Positions 10,751 to 21,855 of a stretch of 64,000 nt of DNA are shown one piece after another (within the stretch, counting starts at the first letter, position 1; each line of letters begins with the position of its first letter). The notes beneath the pieces were generated by a model that was given only the letters and a program-made list of their open reading frames with translations, searched no databases and was not told where the DNA came from. This stretch comes from Ctena decussata (taxonomy: Eukaryota > Mollusca > Bivalvia > Lucinida > Lucinidae): NCBI GenBank assembly GCA_963989385.1, contig OZ022507.1, forward strand, positions 53,269,400-53,333,399, given 5' to 3'. A program made the translations under genes and the position numbers.

Positions 10751-11034
10751 CAGGGTAAATACCACTAAGAACTGCTAAGAGCTGCTAAGAACTACTAAGA
10801 GGCACTGAGAGCTACTACGAGGCACTAAGAATTACTAAGAGGCACTAAGAACAACTAAGTGGCACTCAGAACTACTACCTACTAAGAGGCACTATAATAA
10901 TTAGTAACAGGCACTAAGAACTACTAAGAGATACTATGAACTACTAAGAAGCACTAGGAACTACCAAAAAGTTGAAGAAACACAAAGAGGCACTAGACAC
11001 AAAAGCGTGGACTCAGGTGAGAGCTTCTAGAATA
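10751..11034 (+). repeat. Left inverted arm: CAGGGTAAATACCACTAAG end plus AAGAACTACT minisatellite
   Basis: Begins CAGGGTAAATACCACTAAGA and continues as a 10/20-bp minisatellite (AAGAACTACT, AAGAGGCACT) to about 10990, then GGACTCAGGTGAGAGCTTCT AGAATA. The reverse complement of the whole order occurs at 19110-19325. Confidence 0.75.
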
Positions 11035-12070
11035 ATCGAGCCTCTGGGGATGGCCTCTCCAGCTCATCGAGCATATTACCACCACTTGTGTTGCACCATC
11101 GCCTACGGGTCGACCTAGCTGCTGTTCTCTAGACCTTCTCAGCATGCTAAGAATGAGTTTAAAGATGAGGATCTCAAATAGATTATGCACTCAAGTTTAG
11201 GTTTAACCAAGGTTTCGTATCCAGTAGACTTTGTTCACCTAAGTGCAAAGGATAGATCGCGTCGCAGAATTTCTAGAGTCTCAATTGCCTTTGATGTAAA
11301 TCCTATCTGAGATATGTTGATCCCAAATAAAGTCGTCTGCTATAAACAGTTGCTAGTTCATTCCTTCGTGTTTGTAGATATCTCCCCTTCCAGGAGGAGA
11401 AGTGCGTATTAACGTGTGAAGTGTTTGTTTATTAATTTGGCAACCCACGTGTATGTAATGAGAATGTCATATCGCTTACCTGAGTCATCGTGTATACTAT
11501 CTCAAGGTAGCGCTCCCATCTGCGTAATACACGCTTGTTGTTATACTCTAAACATTTTCGGTGTTCTGTTGTACAAATACGTGTCATGCTCCTTTTTTAG
11601 AAGTTCGTGTCTTGTTTCCGTGTTATGATTTGTTGGTACAAAGGGCTAGGTCTAAATCACCATGATATTGATATTGAGAGCTTCCTTTCAGGGTGTTCGT
11701 TTAGCTTTAAAGCTCATGTTTTGACTGATCAGTATGGAATGCAGTATAGGTTTCCCATGCTTCCACTCTGCGTGTAAGTGGTGTTCTTATGAAGGCGGGT
11801 TTACTGGCTGGCTCCGGTATTTACAGGTGTCGCATTCCAGAAGCGTCAGACCGGTAGCTCTTTAGCGTGGTCGTTTAGCTTTTAACACCATGGTTTTGAT
11901 TGAATACTATAGAATGCAACCGTGTCATGACACGGTCACAATAAATACCTTACAATGTAGTCATTCTTACAATTGTTATATGCATGTATATTTAGTAGAA
12001 ATATTACTACCGTAAGGTAGTATATTTACTTCTAATATGTATGCACATAGATATATACTTGGTTTGAAGT
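11035..12070. other. No gene seen; short internal duplication
   Basis: Non-coding. A block of about 70 bp at 11690-11760 (TTCGTTTAGCTT, then GAATGCAGTATAGG) is repeated in diverged form at about 11867-11930. No recognisable gene. Confidence 0.45.
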
Positions 12071-12083
12071 CCGTTGGTAAGCG

Positions 12084-12324
12084 GGGGTGGTTGGGTGGTG
12101 CGATGGTGCTAGGTATAACTTCCAGTGCCAGGGCGTCCTACTGATTTGGATATAGTAGGGCAAGCGGCCTTCTGTGCTTGCAGGTGGTGCGGGTGGGAGT
12201 TGTTTGGACATTTTTTCTCTTGTCTATCATTTCTCTTCCTTCTCCCTCTATTTGGGAGACGGCCTGATATAGACTGAAATACTGTCTCAAAGGGCCGTTA
12301 AACCTAAAGCAACCAACCAACCAA
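12084..12324 (+). mobile_element. SINE with 13-bp target duplication and AACC tail
   Basis: The direct repeat CCGTTGGTAAGCG flanks both sides (12071-12083 and 12325-12337). The 3' end is GGGCCGTTAAACCTAAAGC followed by (AACC)n. The head is not a clear tRNA, so the origin of the promoter is unknown. Non-coding, 241 bp. Confidence 0.75.
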
Positions 12325-12337
12325 CCGTTGGTAAGCG

Positions 12338-13330
12338 ATGCTTGTTTTGACCCTTTTAGCAACATGTATTGGTTTATATTGGTTTAAGCTTTAAACTGTT
12401 GGGTGTGCGCAATTCTAAATGGCTCATATTCTGAATTTACCTGGTCTTGTCTTCCATGCGGAATTCAGAGAGCTCTTGGAAAGGCTGGGTGATTCACTAT
12501 TAACACATGCTTCTGGTAACTGATTTCAACTGTTCACTACCCGTTGTGAGAAAACTTTATGACGCAGACGAAATTTACAATGACTTTTCCGTAATTTATG
12601 ATTAAATAAATGAATTACGTAGAGGGCCACGAGGAAGAATAGCAATAGCTTCTAGTAAAAAGTATTCATTCTGAGACGGCCTATCTTTGGAGTAAATATA
12701 CAAGGGGATGTAACTCGCCCCCTCCCTTGAATACTAAATACCGCTTAATTTTTAGCTTGAATACTGAATACTCTTTAAAAACGGGCTGGAATACCGTTAA
12801 GGAGTAGTATCCTAATGTAGTATCCTAATAAATACTGATATTTTTTATTATAAATTTTAAAGTCAATTGATCAGCAACGTTAAATCTAACTGATTGCTAA
12901 GCAATGCAAACACTAAACTATTTAACAGTCTGTTCAGTTAAACAGTTCTGCCTAGTTTGTCGTTTCATTGCAATTTTCAATGTGCACTCTTCAACTCCTA
13001 AGCTTGTGAGCTGTGACAAATGATTTATGTTTGCGTCGGTAACTGACACGCCGAAGCTTCTGTCTCTGAGCTCCTATCTCAGGACCGGAAGGTAAGGTAG
13101 GAGGGGTGGGGTGCTGGACAGTGCGTGCCTTGAAAATAATACCAATATCTCCTCAGCTTTCTAAAATATCCAATGCCCAATATAGTCCTCAAACCCATGC
13201 TCTCCAGACCCGTAAAGTTAATGCAGCTGCCCCGTAGCTAAAAAAAACAACAAAATGTATTTATGAAACACTATGCCCCCAAACCGTATGCTTGCCGCTA
13301 AAGAAGGTTTATCCCATAATATCCAAGTCA
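12338..13330. other. No gene seen
   Basis: AT-rich non-coding sequence. A few TACTGAATACT/GAATACC repeats at 12735-12840. Nothing else can be named. Confidence 0.45.
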
Positions 13331-13339
13331 GAAAGGGGT

Positions 13340-13745
13340 ATTTATTGGTTCATCTACATCTTAGTCTGTAACTGTATGCCAAATATAAGCAACACAGCTT
13401 GAGCGGCTCTTCAGATATTTTGTTCCCATAGTTATTCTACAGCTTGTTCCTATACAAATTGCCTATGTCAAAAAGGCGGAATAACTCAACCAAAAATTCA
13501 TGAAATATGTTTCAAAGTTAAACAGGTCATCTACACCTTGGCTCAGACCTGTGTGCCAAATATAAGGATCCTAGCTTATGCGGTTCTTCAGGTATTTTGT
13601 TTACAAGCTTGTTCCTATACAAAATGACTATGTCCGAAAAAGGGAATAACGTAACCGAAAATTTATGAAATATGCTCAAAAGCTAATCAGGTCATCTACA
13701 GCTTGGTCTGTAACTGTATGCCAAATGTCTTGATATTAGCTGAAG
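13340..13745 (+). repeat. Tandem repeat of about 165-178 bp, roughly 2.5 units
   Basis: TCATCTACA(C/T)CTT(G/A)G followed by TGTATGCCAAATATAAG, CTTCAGATATTTTGTT and CTTGTTCCTATACAAA recurs at about 13349, 13527 and 13692. Units diverge by indels. No coding frame runs through. Confidence 0.75.
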
Positions 13746-14400
13746 GGTTTTTTATGTTCAAGTACATAATGTAAAGATCAGCACAAAGATAGTACACTTA
13801 GGCCCCAAAACCCCTGACGCAAGTTCGGTTTGTCAACTCGAGTATCTAGAGTTACTGACTGAACAGCACGAGTAACCGCAATACGCATGCGCACACATTC
13901 GCGTTTACTGGACTACCGTAACCCTCACCTAACCGTGGGAAGCCTGGATTAAAGATGGCGGAAAGTGAACTTCCGCTGTTAAAGAAGCCATCTTTTTTTG
14001 TTTTTCCTTCATAATGACACATTGTCAGGCCAATAAATTGCCCATTTTCTGTTTGATAGTGAGAATGGGATAGGAAAGGTCATCACATTGATGTTTATGA
14101 TTATTTTGCTTGTGTTTTTGCCATATTCAGCAGGGTTTACACGGGGGTCACTATTAATGGTCTTCGCCATTAGTAGTAGTATATAAGTTCTGCCACCTGA
14201 GTCACACCTCCAAACTGAAGTCTTCTTAAGATTCTATCACAGGGACTATATACAGGGACTAAGATGATGCTTGTCTCATCACTCTATTTACACTTTAAGA
14301 TGACTGCTATTCTAAAACTTTAAATATTAAAAACACTCTCGAGGCACTGTGTACTGCGATCATCTTTTCCGCCTTGGAATTAAGGAAAGCCTCTTATACC
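13746..14400. other. No supported gene; GC-richer patch with AAGATGGCGG
   Basis: Around 13800-13990 the base composition rises, with GCATGCGCA and AAGATGGCGGAAAG, a start-codon context often seen at animal gene starts. The frame from that ATG stops after 19 codons and no donor site follows in a sensible place, so I do not call a gene. The rest is AT-rich. Confidence 0.35.
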
Positions 14401-14403
14401 TTT

Positions 14404-14830
14404 CTACATGCAGGAAATTGCAAAGACTAATAGATTGTCTCTCCAAAGCACGGAGTACTGTTCCATAACTTTCACTGCTAGTGCAGTCGAAGACGCCACT
14501 GCTTCCCGGATCAGTTGTAAAACTGTATCAGAATCAATATGCGTGTTTAATAATCTTGTAGCAAGTCCCATTAGCCGATCCAGCCTGGGTATTCTAGTTT
14601 CCGCCAGGGATTCACATGACAGTAAGAAATGTTCGGTTGTTTCGTCATCGTTGTGACACATCATGCAGGTGCGGACGACTTGGATTTGATTGAAACATGC
14701 CCTGTTTACTTGTAGGATATAGGATCCCGTCACAAGTTTCCACTTTTTTTTCAACCGTGTAACATCCCTCGCCTCCCGGTATGCTGTATCAGCCAATGCT
14801 TCTTGCATTGCATTGATAAAAATAGAAAAG
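14404..14830 (-). mobile_element. LINE fragment: C-terminal zinc-binding end, minus strand
   Basis: The minus frame 14808-14404 reads KLVTGSYILQVNRACFNQ and then CMMCHNDDETTEHFLLSC, the C-x2-C...H-x4-C zinc-binding motif that ends many LINE reverse transcriptase proteins in invertebrates. The catalytic domain is missing. Similar in role but not in sequence to the fragment at 4545-4901, so a different LINE family. The sequence on the upstream side (to about 14930) may be a continuation in another frame. Confidence 0.72.
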
Positions 14831-15185
14831 AGGTAAAAATAGTTGTTTTATGTTTTTCGTATAATTTGCATAGTCTGTTGTAACCCTTCAGTTGGCCTAA
14901 ATTATTTAGTTTCAATAAAGATAGCTGAGTTGCCACCTATTTGGGAAAGAGCTGCTGGCTCGGCTTATCACTTGTAATTTATTGTTTGTTGGGGTGTCTT
15001 TGTCAATATTTCCCTTTGATGTTGGGGATAGGGTTTGGGATAAGATTCAGTCAGTTCCTGAAGTGTAGTTACTCTTGGAGGCAGGGAATGTTTCTATCTA
15101 CAGTTCAACTCTGACTATCTCAAACTACCGATATCCCTAAGAAATTTTTCTGGGCCCAGGAAATTAATTTTGAGATATCAGTAGT

Positions 15186-15495
15186 TTGGAAATATCCAGA
15201 GTTGAATGTCCATGGAAATACAACACATGTGTAAGGTCAGATGAAAGGGCAAACATTGTAGACCCTGTGGCTAAGTTTAAACACTGCTGGCGTGATTTGT
15301 CTTTGGGGGTGGGGAGTGGGCGGACTCGGGCAATTTATTGCCCGAGTTCACCAAAGCTGTTACGCCAGACGTGGTTAAATATGCATGGCCAAAAGTGTCA
15401 ATTCAGATGCAGATAATGTTGACTTAGCTTTTGTGTGTTCAATTTTTGCTGCTGCTCTCAGTTTATGATTTCAGGTTTTCCTACTGGAAGTAGGT
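15186..15495 (+). repeat. Left copy of the block that flanks the 238-bp array
   Basis: Matches 18050-18430 with few changes (GGTCAGATGAAAGGGCAAAC, GCTGTTACGCCAGACGTGG, TTCAGATGCAGATAATGTTG). It contains the perfect hairpin ACTCGGGCAAT-TT-ATTGCCCGAGT. The right copy has about 60 extra bases after GTTGACT. Confidence 0.75.
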
Positions 15496-17483
15496 AGAGT
15501 ATTCCCAGAGAAAGTGTGAGTATTTTTTTCATTCCTTAACGCAACTGACAACGGCCAACAGTATACAGTCATATCAGGATATATCAACCACTGATGTCTC
15601 AAAGTCCCTCTTATCTCAAAGAATATAGTCTGGACACATTTCCTATTTATGTTTACAGTTAAACTCTGGCTTTCTCAAACTACCGATATCTCAAAGTAAG
15701 TTTTCTGGGCCCAGAAAATTGACTTTGAGATATCAGTTATTTGGAGATATCCAGAGTTGACTGCCTATTGAAATACAAAGCAACTGACAACGGAAAACAG
15801 AAAACACCTGGGCCAAGTCCGAGTAATAATTGCTGGCGTAGTAGCTTGGAGGCAGGGTGTTTCTATTTACAGTTCAACTCTGACTATCTCAAACTGACTG
15901 CCTATTGAAATACAAGGCAACTGACAGCAGAAAACAGCTTACAGTCATCTCGCGATATATCCAGCACTGATGTCTCAAAGTCCCTCTTATCTCAAAGAAA
16001 ATAGTCTTGACCCATTTCCTATTTATGTTTACTGTTAAACTCTGGCTATCTCAAACTACCGATATCTCAAAGAAAGTTTTCTGGGCCCAGAAAAGTGACT
16101 TTGAGATATCAGTTGTTTGCAGATATCCAGAGTTAGCTGCCTATTGAAATACAACGCAACTGACAGCGGAAAACAGTGTACAGTCATCTCGCGATATATC
16201 CAGCACAGATGTCACAAAGTTCCTCTTATCTCAAAGAATATAGTCTGGACACATTTACTATTTATGTTTACAGTTCTACTCTGGCTATCTCAAACTACCG
16301 ATATCTCAAAGAAGGTTTTCTCGCCCCAGAAAATTGACTTTGAGATATCAGTTGTTGGAGATATCCAGAGTTGACTGCCTATTGAAATACAAAGCAACTG
16401 ACAGCGGTAAAACAGTATACAGTCATCTCTCGATATATCCAGCACTGATGTCTCAAAGTCCCTCTTATCTCAAAGTATATAGTCTGGACACATTTCCTAT
16501 TTATGTTTACAGTTCAACTTTGGCTATCTCAAACTACCGATATCTCAAAGAAAATTTTCTGGGCCCAGAAAATTGACTTTGAGATATCATTTGTTTGGAG
16601 ATATCCAGAGTTGACTGCCTATTGAAATACAGTACAGGTGTAAGGTCAGATGAAACGGTAAAACAGTGTAGAGACCTGCGGCCAAGTCCGAGTAATAATT
16701 GCTGGCGTAGTAGCTTGGAGGCAGGGAATGTTCCTATTTACAGTTCAACTCTGACTATCTCAAACTACCGATATCCCTAAGAAAGTTTTCTGGGCCCAGG
16801 AAATTAACTTTGAGATATAAGTAGTTTGGAGATATCCAGAGTTGACTGCCTATTGAAATACAAGGCAACTGACAGCGTAAAACAGTATTCAGTCCTCTCG
16901 CGATATATCCAGCACTGATGTCTCAAAGTCCCTCTTATCTCAAAGAATATAGTCTGGACACATTTCCTATTTATGTTTACAGTTCAACTCTGGCTATCTC
17001 AAACTACCGATATCTCATAGAAAATTTTCTGGGCCCAGAAAATTGACTTTGAGATATCAGTTGTTTGGAGATATCCAGAGTTGACTGCCTATTGAAATAC
17101 AAGGCAACTGACAGCGGAAAACAGTACATGTATACAGTCCTCTCGCGATATATCCAGCACTGATGTCTCAAAGTCCCTCTTATCTCAAAGAATATATTCT
17201 GGACACATTTCCTATTTATGTTTTCAGTTCAACTCTGGCTATCTCAAACTACCGATATCTCAAAGAAAGTTTTCTGGGCCCAGAAAATTGACTTTGAGAT
17301 ATCAGTTGTTTGGAGATATCCAGAGTTGGCTGCCTATTGAAAAAAAAACGCAACTGACAGCGGAAAACAGTATACAGTCATCTCGCGATATATCCAGCAC
17401 TGATGTCTCAAAGTTCCTCTTATCTCAAAGAATATAGTCTGGACACATTTGCTATTTATGTTTACAGTTCTACTCTGGCTATC

Positions 17484-17752
17484 GCCGGGCCGGGTAGCGC
17501 AATCGGTAGGGCACCTGACTCGTAAGTCAGAGGTCCTGGGTTCGAATTCCGGTCTGGCCACATACTTTCGTTTCTCCTTCCTCTTATTCAAGAAGGGCAG
17601 TTGTCAGTTACTGGCGAAAGTATATGCACTTAGTACTGGTTAACCGCTTAGGAGGTCTAAGCCTGCCCAGGAATAGTGTGGTTAGGTTAACTGACTGTCC
17701 CGACATGACCTTAGTTATTTACCGTGTACGTTAAGCATCAAAACAACAACAA
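17484..17752 (+). mobile_element. tRNA-derived SINE, inserted in the 238-bp array
   Basis: The head has a clear A box (TAGCGCAATCGGTAGGGC) and B box (GGTTCGAATTCC) around an anticodon-like TCGTAA loop. The conserved body has TGGTTAACCGCTTAGGAGG and CCGACATGACCTTAG, and ends AACAACAACAA. The 15-bp direct repeat TCTACTCTGGCTATC flanks it (17469-17483 and 17753-17767), and removing the SINE with one repeat restores an intact array unit. A second copy begins at 63755. Confidence 0.92.
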
Positions 17753-18049
17753 TCTACTCTGGCTATCTCAAACTACCGATATCTCAAAGAAGGTTTTCTG
17801 GCCCCAGAAAATTGACTTTGAGATATCAATTGTTTGGAGATATCCAGAGTTGACTGCCTATTGAAATACAAAGCAACTGACAGCGGAAAACAGAAAACAC
17901 CTGGGCCAAGTCCGAGTAATAATTGCTGGCGTAGTAGCTTGGAGGCAGGGAATGTTTCTATTTACAGTTCAACTCTGACTATCTCAAACTACCGATATCC
18001 CTAAGAAAGTTTTCTGGGCCCAGGAAATTAAAATTGAGATATCAGTAGT

Positions 18050-18430
18050 TTGGAAATATCCAGAGTTGAATGTCTATGGAAATGCAACTTGTGTGTAAGG
18101 TCAGATGAAAGGGCAAACATTGTAGACCCTATGGCTAAGTTGAAACACTGCTGGCGTGATTTGGCTTTGAGGGGTGGGCGGACTCGGGCAATTTATTGCC
18201 CGAGTTCACCAAGCTGTTACGCCAGACGTGGTTAAATGTGCATGGCCAACAGTGTCAATTCAGATGCAGATAATGTTGACTCAGAGAAAGGGGCCCATAC
18301 ATTTATCTTCCAACTGCAACATGTAACCTGCTTTATTAGCTTTTGTGTGTTCAATTTTTGCTGCTGCTCTCAGTTTATAATTTCAGGTTCCCTACTGGAA
18401 GTAGGTAGAGCATTCCCAGAGATAGTGTGA
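18050..18430 (+). repeat. Right copy of the block that flanks the 238-bp array
   Basis: Direct repeat of 15186-15495, including the same CGGGCAAT hairpin and the CAGTTTATAATTTCAGGTT/GTAGGTAGAG end. Its presence at both ends suggests that the array grew inside a duplicated segment or that the block is part of a larger repeat unit. Confidence 0.75.
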
Positions 18431-19109
18431 GTACTTTCATTGTCTCTTGCACCTAGCGTCCTGTGACAGTTTTGATGTATATCATAATTAAATGGAATTG
18501 GGTATCTTTTTTTTTTTCTTAAATGTATACATAAGGAAAGTACGAACTTGCATGGATATACATCTTTTTTTTCTTATTTCTGCTCAAAATGTATGATGGA
18601 TCCTGGTTGTGGGTACTCATTTAAACTGCCTCCGTCGATGAGGCAATTTTAAGGAGTTCGCACAATTTGTGTTCTGAGAAGAAACGCAAAAGCTGAAAAC
18701 TGTTTAAAACAGTATAATGTAGAAATTTTGTTATTTCACAATAAGAATGTAATCATGTTATATTTGAAACAATCTGAAAAAAAGAAAAGAAAAGAAAAGA
18801 AAATATCAATTCTATAAAAAAAATTAAAAGAAATATTTAACAAAAGAAAAAAAAAAAAAAAAAAAAAAAGAAAAAAAGAAAAAAAAAATATAAATAACTG
18901 TGCCATCGTCGGGTCCCAAGCCCCGAGTGAGAGAATCAGGAGGGTCTGTTTGATTTGCGCTGAACCTTTCGCCACACACATTGTTATTTAAGACAGGCAG
19001 ATACTGTGTTACTTTTTTGCATTTTTTCTGACAGCGCTTTAAAGAACACACGATTATTACAAAGCATTCTCAAAAGTGTCTAAAAATACTTTCATGAAAC
19101 TAAGGCCCA
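18431..19109. other. No gene seen; long A-rich tract
   Basis: Non-coding. A-rich tract with AAAAG repeats at 18778-18893. Confidence 0.6.
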
Positions 19110-19325
19110 TATTCTAGAAAATCACACTTGAGTCTACTTTTTGCTTTTTAGTGCCTCTTCGTGTTTCTTGGTAGTGCTTAGTGTCTATTAGTGCTTCTTA
19201 GTAGTTCTTAGTGCCTCTTAGTGCTTCTTAGTAGTTCTTAGTGCCTCTTAGTAGTTCTTAGTGCCCCTTAGTGCCTCTTAGTAGTTCTTAGTGCCTCTTA
19301 GTAGTTCTTAGTGGTATTTACCCTG
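19110..19325 (-). repeat. Right inverted arm: AGTAGTTCTTAGTGCCTCTT minisatellite and end
   Basis: Reverse complement of 10751-11034: TATTCTAGAA, then TTGAGTCTAC, then a GTGCCTCTTAGTAGTTCTTA minisatellite, ending CTTAGTGGTATTTACCCTG. The order of blocks is the exact mirror of the left arm. Confidence 0.75.
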
Positions 19326-19782
19326 ACCCGGGTAATTTAATTTTCCGTCTTTTGTTCGGATTAGCATTTTAATGTGTTTTGGGATCGGGTTATATAATTT
19401 TTAATGTATTCTTGGCAACGAAATGTCTGCGATATTGAATAGGTCGGTTTCGGGTTACCGGAGACCTTTCAGATGAATGATGGATAACATTCCGCTGAGT
19501 ACATTTTACCTTTTTTAGGACAGAAACTCAACCTCAACTAGTGCGTATAGCCAGTACTACAATACTACTACCAACAAAGGTTTGAGAAAAGGTAATACAG
19601 GGAACTTGAATAATTATCCGAAAGACGACCTAAATGCACCGCGCATTTGATACCATGATTTTCGCGGTTTTCAAACAAGGTCACGGTATGATTTCCGCGC
19701 TTTTGATATACGCCCGGCAGTTTTCCCACTTACGATGTTATGATCCCCGAGGGGAATTTACCCATTCAAATAAGCGATTTAG

Positions 19783-19940
19783 TGAGTGAGTGAGCTCGGG
19801 TTTAACGTCCCGCCAACAACTAGGACTTATAAATATATATTCGGTTTAAAGTCTCATCCTAAAGACCGGAGAAGCGGGGGGCGATCTTGCGATTCCTGGA
19901 TTGGTAGTCCAAAGTGTTATCCACTACACCCGCTCCTTAT
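19783..19940 (-). mobile_element. tRNA-derived SINE-like element, minus strand
   Basis: Read on the minus strand, GGAGCGGGTGTAGTGGATAA leads to a B-box-like GGAATCGCAAGATCG, resembling a decayed tRNA head. The other side has the GTGAGTGAGTGAG and TCGGGTTTAACGTC motif that I associate with mollusc repeats. Limits are approximate. Confidence 0.45.
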
Positions 19941-20429
19941 TGAGAAAACTTTATGGGTTAAAGGTGATTCATTTTCATGTTATTTGTCGTAGACATATCA
20001 GAGCATGCATGACCTGCATCCGGGTTTTTATTGTATGGGGGATAATAAACACAATCTACCATTTGTGAAAAGAAACAGTTTTAAAATGACGTTTTATGAA
20101 TATAAACTTTATTTTGGCTTCGTTTCCTTTTTAATTTAATCGCCGTTATTTGCGGATAGACGTGTTTTATTCAATAATAACGAATGACGAAAAGTGTATT
20201 TGCAAATTTCATGACCCGTTTTAGCAGCCGTAGACCAGGCGCACTCGAGTTTTCCAATCGTGTGTTTAAAGGTCTAGTATGAAAGCCATAATCGCACCTC
20301 GCTTCCGATCTGCCGCGCCAGAAATCAGTTTTCTTTCATCAACAACTGATGTATTTCTAACTAAAATTACAAGAAAACAAACGGTGCTTCCACTAGTGGA
20401 AGTCTGGGAGTCAGAGACGAGTTGACAAT
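19941..20429. other. No gene seen
   Basis: Non-coding, no recognised motif. Confidence 0.45.
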
Positions 20430-20640
20430 AGCAACTTGGAATGGCCTTACAACCGAAGCTGTCTCTTCGGAGACAGTTGATGGGTTTAAGGCCAAAATTT
20501 AATATCCTAGGGTAGAGCAGGGGCTAGGCATGGAATGCCTGCCCCTGAGGACTTCTTGTAAATAGTTTTAATCTGCTGGTGGCTTTGTCACAAATGCATT
20601 TATTTATTTATATTTGTTTTTCTTTTTGTGACAATTGCAA
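20430..20640 (+). mobile_element. LINE 3' end, same family as 8219-8790
   Basis: Starts within the last coding block (TGGAATGGCCTTACAACCGA; residues WNGLTTEAVS) and continues through the stop into the same 3' UTR: CCTGAGGACTTCTTGTAAAT. The 5' part was lost on insertion. Confidence 0.75.
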
Positions 20641-21685
20641 AAGAGTCACTAGCTTATGGGAGACAAAACCATTATGGCAAAATAAACACTCTAAAAGGCA
20701 AAAGTCCTAATATAAAAACCCTTATTTTTACCATCATTCCTAGTTTTTCTTTTGTTTCCAGTCTTAAAATTGCCATTGAAATTGAGAAATTGCTTTAGCT
20801 TCTGGGGGCCAACGCCCCCCAGACCCCCCTTTGTTAACTTCTTAGCACATAACTTTCAGCCATTTTATTAATTGCCATTCATGTATAATGTGACTCGATC
20901 AGTAAGTATTTATCAAACTTTCTAAAGGACGAATAAAGCATGTTTGGGCATAAATTCCTAATGTTAGCCCTAAAACTTTGCCAAAATAGCCCTAAATTTT
21001 GGCCAAAATATCCCTAATTTAAGGCCTAATTTTTTGCCAAACTCATACAGGGATGTTTGTATCTGTACCTTAGATGAAAAGAGTAACATGCTCCAGGCAC
21101 TGGTTTGCAAAAGCAAGCTAAGCCATGCCCTTCGCCTGGTTAAAGACAGCACCATGTTCTTTTTGTGAGAAAAAAGGTGTAAAAAAACTGATGTGGGTAA
21201 AATAAAAGGATATTAAGATCAAGTAAACAAGGATCTGATAGTTCAGCTATAAAATAAAAAAAAAATAACATGTTTGAGTTAGTTTGTAAAAAAAAAAATA
21301 AATTAGCTTCCACAAGGTGAAAAAAAAGAAATTGTTTCCAGAGGCCAGTGAAATAAAATGTGTCTCCATCAAGATATCAAATGGTCGGTCCCTTATCGCA
21401 CAGTCCGCAGCATCAAAGCCAAGGCAAATCAAGCACTTCATTAAAAATCGAAGAGCAGACTGTTCCACTTTCTCGCACGAGATGTTCATCTCTTTGCTTA
21501 GTGTGACATACTGTATGCAGTGAGGATTAGATACATGTCTCCAGAGGACTAGATACCGCTGCGGACCGAGAATTCGGTAATAATTGTAAGGGATACTGTT
21601 GTTAATGGTCGTCGACCGAGCTGATACTGCTGTCGACTGTCTCGGCTAATAGCCACTTTTACATGTGTGGTAACTGATTGGCTTA
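20641..21685. other. No gene seen; short CCCTAA/GGCCAAAAT repeats
   Basis: Non-coding. Around 20960-21040, short diverged repeats of TTGCCAAAATAGCCCTAAAT type. The frames in this stretch have no family features. Confidence 0.45.
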
Positions 21686-21855
21686 GGAGCCCCGGTAGCT
21701 GACAGTGGATTAAGCGATGGTCTGCTAATCCAGCGGTCCTGGGTTCGATTCCCACTGGAGGCGGAAATCTTTTCAATCGTAAACGAGGTTCCATTGCACA
21801 TAGTCTTTCATTATCTCATGCCATCGTCCTGATATGATTGAAAAACTGTAAAAAA
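21686..21855 (+). mobile_element. SINE with a tRNA-Ser(GCT)-like head
   Basis: GGATTAAGCGATGGTCTGCT, an anticodon-loop-like CTGCTAA and a well-kept B box GGTTCGATTCC resemble tRNA-Ser(GCT). There is no variable arm of the right size and the acceptor ends do not pair well, so it is not a functional tRNA gene. The body continues GAGGTTCCATTGCACATAG and ends near a run of A. A related tail is at 60395-60515. Confidence 0.65.

Larger units (their letters stand above)
15060..18075 (+). repeat. Tandem array of ~238-bp units, each a long hairpin
   Basis: About ten to twelve units recur at 236-244 bp spacing, seen for example from the block GACTTTGAGATATCAG near 16091, 16327, 16565, 17040 and 17285. 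Each unit holds an inverted repeat of about 100 bp centred on the perfect palindrome TTTTCTGGGCCCAGAAAA; the arms carry CAACTCTGG, CTATCTCAAAC and GATATCTCAAAG with their complements. Some units are shorter variants in which the region from ACAGCGG to TTTATG is replaced by a GTCCGAGTAATAATTGCTGG block. No frame is kept across units, so it does not encode a protein. A SINE interrupts it at 17484-17752. Confidence 0.85.

Noticed and set aside
13951..14013. AAGATGGCGG start context with a 19-codon frame as a gene start
   Set aside because: No donor site or continuation, and no similarity to a known N-terminus.
17449..17643. Frame with AQSVGHLTRKSEVLGSN, also found at 63639-63857 and on the opposite strand
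   Set aside because: It is the tRNA-derived SINE translated; both copies show it on both strands.
21686..21764. Possible functional tRNA-Ser(GCT) gene
   Set aside because: Boxes are present but the variable arm and acceptor stem do not fit, and a SINE body follows.
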